Shown: piece after piece, positions 21,772-24,567 of the stretch
How positions within the stretch are numbered: the first letter of the stretch is position 1
Layout of the letters: each line of letters opens with the position of its first letter
NCBI GenBank assembly: GCA_031178305.1
Contig: JAPSJG010000008.1
Location: forward strand, 1-24,567
Length of the DNA stretch: 24,567 nucleotides
From: Sinorhizobium sp.
GTDB lineage: Bacteria; Pseudomonadota; Alphaproteobacteria; Rhizobiales; Rhizobiaceae
Direction: 5' to 3'
Translations under genes and position numbers: made by a program
The notes under the pieces: model-generated
What the model was told of the DNA's origin: nothing
Databases searched by the model: none
Seen by the model: only the letters and a program-made list of their open reading frames with translations

Positions 21772-23709
21772 GTGACACAATTGCCGACCAATCCGATGCC
21801 TGCGACTCCTTTGCTCGACAAGGTCAAGTATCCCGACGATCTGAAGAAGATCGACGATCGGGATCTGCCGCAATTGGCGAGCGAATTGCGCGCAGAAATG
21901 ATCGACGCGGTATCGCGCACAGGCGGGCATCTCGGCGCCGGCCTCGGCGTCGTCGAACTGACGATCGCCATCCATAAGATCTTCGATACGCCGAATGACC
22001 GGCTGATCTTCGATGTCGGCCATCAATGCTATCCGCACAAGATCCTCACCGGGCGGCGCGACCGAATTCGCACATTGCGACAGGAGGGCGGGCTTTCCGG
22101 CTTCACCCGACGGGCCGAAAGCGAATACGACCCCTTCGGGGCCGCGCATTCCTCGACCTCGATCTCCGCCGGCCTCGGCATGGCGGTCGCCGCCGACCTC
22201 GACGGCAAGAGCCGCAACGTCATCGCGGTCATCGGCGACGGCGCGATGTCGGCCGGCATGGCCTATGAGGCGCTCAACAATGCCGGCGCGCTCGACGCCC
22301 GCCTGATCGTCATCCTCAACGACAACGACATGTCGATCGCGCCGCCGACGGGGGCGATGAGCGCCTATCTGGCGCGGCTGGCCTCGGGCCGCACCTATAT
22401 GGGCATCCGGGAAGTCGGCAAGAAGCTGACGGCCTATCTCGGCAAGACGGTCGACCGGGCAATCACCCGCGCCGTCGAGCATGCGCGCGGCTACGTCACC
22501 GGCGGCACGCTGTTCGAGGAGATGGGGTTCTACCACATCGGCCCGATCGACGGGCACTCCTTCGACCATCTGCTGCCGGTGCTTCGCAACGTTCGCGACA
22601 ATGCCCGCGGGCCGGTGCTGATCCATGTCGTGACGCAGAAGGGCAAGGGCTACCCGCCGGCGGAAGCCGCTGCCGACAAATACCACGGCGTCAACAAGTT
22701 CGACGTCATCACCGGAACGCAGGCCAAGGCGAAGCCGAATGCACCGGCCTACACCTCGGTCTTTGCCGACGCACTCGTCCAGGAGGCAAGCCTCGACGAC
22801 AAGATCGTGGCGATCACCGCCGCCATGCCGTCCGGCACCGGGCTCGACCGTTTCGCGGCCGTGCACCCCTCGCGCTGTTTCGATGTCGGCATCGCCGAGC
22901 AGCACGCGGTGACCTTCGCCGCGGGTCTCGCGGCGGAAGGCTACAAGCCCTTCGCGGCGCTCTATTCCACCTTCCTGCAGCGCGCCTACGACCAGGTCGT
23001 TCACGACGTGGCGATCCAGGGCCTGCCGGTCCGTTTCCCGATCGACCGCGCCGGCTTCGTCGGCGCCGATGGACCGACCCATGCCGGCTCCTTCGACACG
23101 ACCTATCTCGCATCGCTGCCGGGCTTTGTGGTGATGGCGGCCGCCGACGAGGCGGAGTTGAAGCATATGGTGCGCACCGCGGCAGCCTTTGACGAAGGCC
23201 CGATTTCCTTCCGTTATCCCCGCGGCGAGGGCGTCGGCGTCGAATTGCCGGAGCGGGGCGAGATCCTTGCGATCGGCAAGGGCCGCATCGTCAAGGAGGG
23301 CACGAAGGTCGCTCTGCTTTCCTTCGGTACGCGGCTCGCCGACTGTCTGCTTGCCGCCGAGGACCTCGATGCCGCCGGCCTCTCGACAACCGTCGCCGAC
23401 GCGCGTTTTGCCAAGCCGCTCGACCATGATCTCGTCCGCCAACTTGCCCGCAACCACGAGGTGCTGATCACCATCGAGGAAGGCGCAATCGGCGGCTTCG
23501 CCAGCCATGTGCTGCATTTCCTGGCGGAAGAGGGCCTGCTCGATGGCGGTCTTCGCGTGCGGCCGATGGCGATGCCGGACATCTGGATGGAACAGGCGAA
23601 GCCCGAAGCAATGTATGCGCTGGCTGGGCTCGATCGCGCCGGCATCGTCTCGACGGTTTTCAAGGCGCTTGGTCAGAAGCAGACGGTCGGCCTCGGCGCC
23701 GCCGGCTGA
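21772..23709 (+). CDS. dxs: 1-deoxy-D-xylulose-5-phosphate synthase
   Basis: Dxs condenses pyruvate and glyceraldehyde 3-phosphate, using thiamine diphosphate, in the first step of the MEP isoprenoid pathway. The 645-residue protein has the normal length. It shows T-G-G-H-L-G-A (H53), D-V-G-H-Q-C-Y-P-H-K, the thiamine-diphosphate motif G-D-G-A-M-S-A-G-M-A-Y-E-A-L-N-N, and I-A-E-Q-H-A-V-T in the transketolase half. The chosen start is a GTG giving M-T-Q-L-P; ATG 21796 (M-P-A-T-P-L-L-D) is also possible, and the frame is open further upstream to 21694 without Dxs-like content. The ribosome binding site is weak (GGGGCG). Confidence 0.96.
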   Translation: MTQLPTNPMPATPLLDKVKYPDDLKKIDDRDLPQLASELRAEMIDAVSRTGGHLGAGLGVVELTIAIHKIFDTPNDRLIFDVGHQCYPHKILTGRRDRIRTLRQEGGLSGFTRRAESEYDPFGAAHSSTSISAGLGMAVAADLDGKSRNVIAVIGDGAMSAGMAYEALNNAGALDARLIVILNDNDMSIAPPTGAMSAYLARLASGRTYMGIREVGKKLTAYLGKTVDRAITRAVEHARGYVTGGTLFEEMGFYHIGPIDGHSFDHLLPVLRNVRDNARGPVLIHVVTQKGKGYPPAEAAADKYHGVNKFDVITGTQAKAKPNAPAYTSVFADALVQEASLDDKIVAITAAMPSGTGLDRFAAVHPSRCFDVGIAEQHAVTFAAGLAAEGYKPFAALYSTFLQRAYDQVVHDVAIQGLPVRFPIDRAGFVGADGPTHAGSFDTTYLASLPGFVVMAAADEAELKHMVRTAAAFDEGPISFRYPRGEGVGVELPERGEILAIGKGRIVKEGTKVALLSFGTRLADCLLAAEDLDAAGLSTTVADARFAKPLDHDLVRQLARNHEVLITIEEGAIGGFASHVLHFLAEEGLLDGGLRVRPMAMPDIWMEQAKPEAMYALAGLDRAGIVSTVFKALGQKQTVGLGAAG

Positions 23710-23745
23710 GTCAAGCCCAAGCAGGTCAAGATCGCCCCTTGCATT

Positions 23746-23759
23746 GCGTCGCGCGACGC
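23746..23759. repeat. Perfect 14-bp palindrome between dxs and tlyA
   Basis: GCGTCGCGCGACGC is its own reverse complement and lies 14 bp before the tlyA start. It could pair into a short hairpin or cruciform near the tlyA translation start; no T-run follows. Confidence 0.4.
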
Positions 23760-23772
23760 GCGATGACGCTTC

Positions 23773-24528
23773 ATGTCCGACGAAACGCACAGCATGATCC
23801 GCCTCGACCAATTGCTCCTGAACAAGAGTCTGGTGGCGAGCCGCGCCCGCGCCCGCGATGCCATCCAGCGCGGCACCGTGAAGGTCGACGGGCGCACCGT
23901 CACCAAGCCCGCCGCCGCCTTTGCCGACGGCGTGGCGATCACCATCGACGATCCGGCGCAAGCCTATGTCTCGCGCGCGGCGCTGAAGCTCGTCGCAGCG
24001 CTCGACCATTTCGGCTTCGATCCGGCAGATGAGATCTGTCTTGATATCGGCGCCTCGACCGGAGGCTTTACCGACGTCTTGCTCGAGCGCGGGGCCGCCC
24101 ATGTAGTTGCCGTCGACGTCGGCCACGGACAGATGCATCCGCGCGTCGCCGGCGATCCGCGCGTCACCAATATCGAGGGGCTGAATGCAAGGGCGATGAC
24201 GGCGGACGACATTGGTAACCGGATGATTACTTTCGTCGTTTCCGACGTTTCCTTCATTTCCCTGAAGCTGGCGCTGCCGCCGGCGCTCGCGATCGCGGAA
24301 CCCGGCGCGCGGTGCATCCTACTCGTCAAGCCGCAATTCGAAGCGGGGCGCGATGCCATCAGCAAGGCGGGGCTGCTCAAGGATCCGGAGAGCGCCCCGG
24401 CGGTGGCGGCCGAGTTGGAGCGCTGGCTCGTGGAAGAGAGGGGCTGGCAGAGCCTTGGCCTCGTCCCCTCGCCGATTGCCGGTGGCGACGGCAACAAGGA
24501 GTTTCTTCTCGCGGGGCGGAAGCCATGA
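23773..24528 (+). CDS. tlyA: TlyA family rRNA (cytidine-2'-O)-methyltransferase
   Basis: The 251-residue protein starts with an S4 RNA-binding domain (R-L-D-Q-L-L-L, S-R-A-R-A-R-D-A-I-Q-R-G-x-V-x-V-D-G, residues about 9-62), followed by an FtsJ-like methyltransferase domain. This has S-R-A-A-L-K-L (K72), the SAM loop L-D-I-G-A-S-T-G-G-F-T (90-100), S-D-V-S-F-I-S and L-V-K-P-Q-F-E. TlyA of Mycobacterium 2'-O-methylates both 16S and 23S rRNA; some homologues have been called hemolysins, probably wrongly. The ATG at 24525 of the next gene overlaps its stop. A second possible start is 23794 (M-I-R-L-D-Q). Confidence 0.93.
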   Translation: MSDETHSMIRLDQLLLNKSLVASRARARDAIQRGTVKVDGRTVTKPAAAFADGVAITIDDPAQAYVSRAALKLVAALDHFGFDPADEICLDIGASTGGFTDVLLERGAAHVVAVDVGHGQMHPRVAGDPRVTNIEGLNARAMTADDIGNRMITFVVSDVSFISLKLALPPALAIAEPGARCILLVKPQFEAGRDAISKAGLLKDPESAPAVAAELERWLVEERGWQSLGLVPSPIAGGDGNKEFLLAGRKP

Positions 24529-24567
24529 GCACCGAGATCGTGAAGATCAGCCGCCTGGGCGCGCAGG
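24525..24567 (+). CDS. Start of a gene cut by the window edge, possibly a TrmA/RlmD-type RNA methyltransferase
   Basis: The ATG overlaps the tlyA stop as ATGA, the classic translational-coupling arrangement. Only 14 residues are visible (M-S-T-E-I-V-K-I-S-R-L-G-A-Q). Such a beginning, with a TRAM-like I-x-x-L-G-A-Q, together with its place after tlyA in rhizobia, suggests a class I SAM-dependent RNA uridine-5 methyltransferase. The product call is a guess from context. Confidence 0.5.
   Translation, partial: MSTEIVKISRLGAQ

Noticed and set aside
21700..24138. An 812-codon open frame on the minus strand across dxs and tlyA
   Set aside because: It is antisense to two unmistakable genes, shows no domain pattern, and is rich in D, R, G and A as expected from the mirror frame of high-GC coding sequence.

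Overview
The window is an ordinary-looking stretch of high-GC alphaproteobacterial chromosome. Gene content and order (fabI, pdxH, aroC and a RibBA-type gene on one side; bioMNY, a histone-deacetylase-like gene, xseB, dxs and tlyA on the other), an IalB-family protein, and several palindromic intergenic repeats of the kind common in Rhizobiaceae point to Sinorhizobium/Ensifer or a close relative. This assignment is from recognition, not from a search. I see no phage, insertion sequence, plasmid backbone, CRISPR array, tRNA or rRNA gene.

Left part (1-7.1 kb). The 3' end of an IalB-like secreted protein faces a terminator-like hairpin. Then, mostly on the minus strand, come an aroC-RibBA-type operon (chorismate and riboflavin precursors), a fabI-histidine phosphatase pair, a DnaJ-like protein and a small lipoprotein. 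A small secreted DUF1344-like protein lies on the plus strand. Two palindromic repeats sit back to back at 3304-3562, and a decayed relative lies near 2.8 kb. The RibBA-type protein has lost all three zinc cysteines of its GTP cyclohydrolase II half.

Middle part (7.1-13.1 kb). pdxH (vitamin B6) converges on a NodB-type polysaccharide deacetylase. A D,D-carboxypeptidase with a C-terminal SPOR domain converges on tldD. A YcaQ/AlkX-type DNA glycosylase-like gene carrying the Q-V-D motif is divergent from the biotin operon.

Right part (13.2-19.2 kb). A tight run encodes the three parts of an energy-coupling-factor biotin transporter (bioM, bioN, bioY), followed by an AMP-forming acyl-CoA synthetase and a thiolase. 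The thiolase ends 13 bp inside the 3' end of a hot-dog thioesterase gene on the other strand. That gene is divergent, with only 14 bp between start codons, from a zinc-free enoyl-thioester-reductase-like gene. The thiolase lacks the second catalytic cysteine and the synthetase has an unusual hinge motif. Together these genes look like a small acyl-thioester module coupled to biotin uptake, and this is the most interesting part of the window.

Far right (19.2-24.6 kb). A histone-deacetylase-superfamily hydrolase and xseB form a pair. After a repeat-rich gap come a pirin, dxs (isoprenoid precursors) and tlyA (S4-domain RNA methyltransferase). tlyA overlaps by 4 bp the start of another gene cut off by the window edge.
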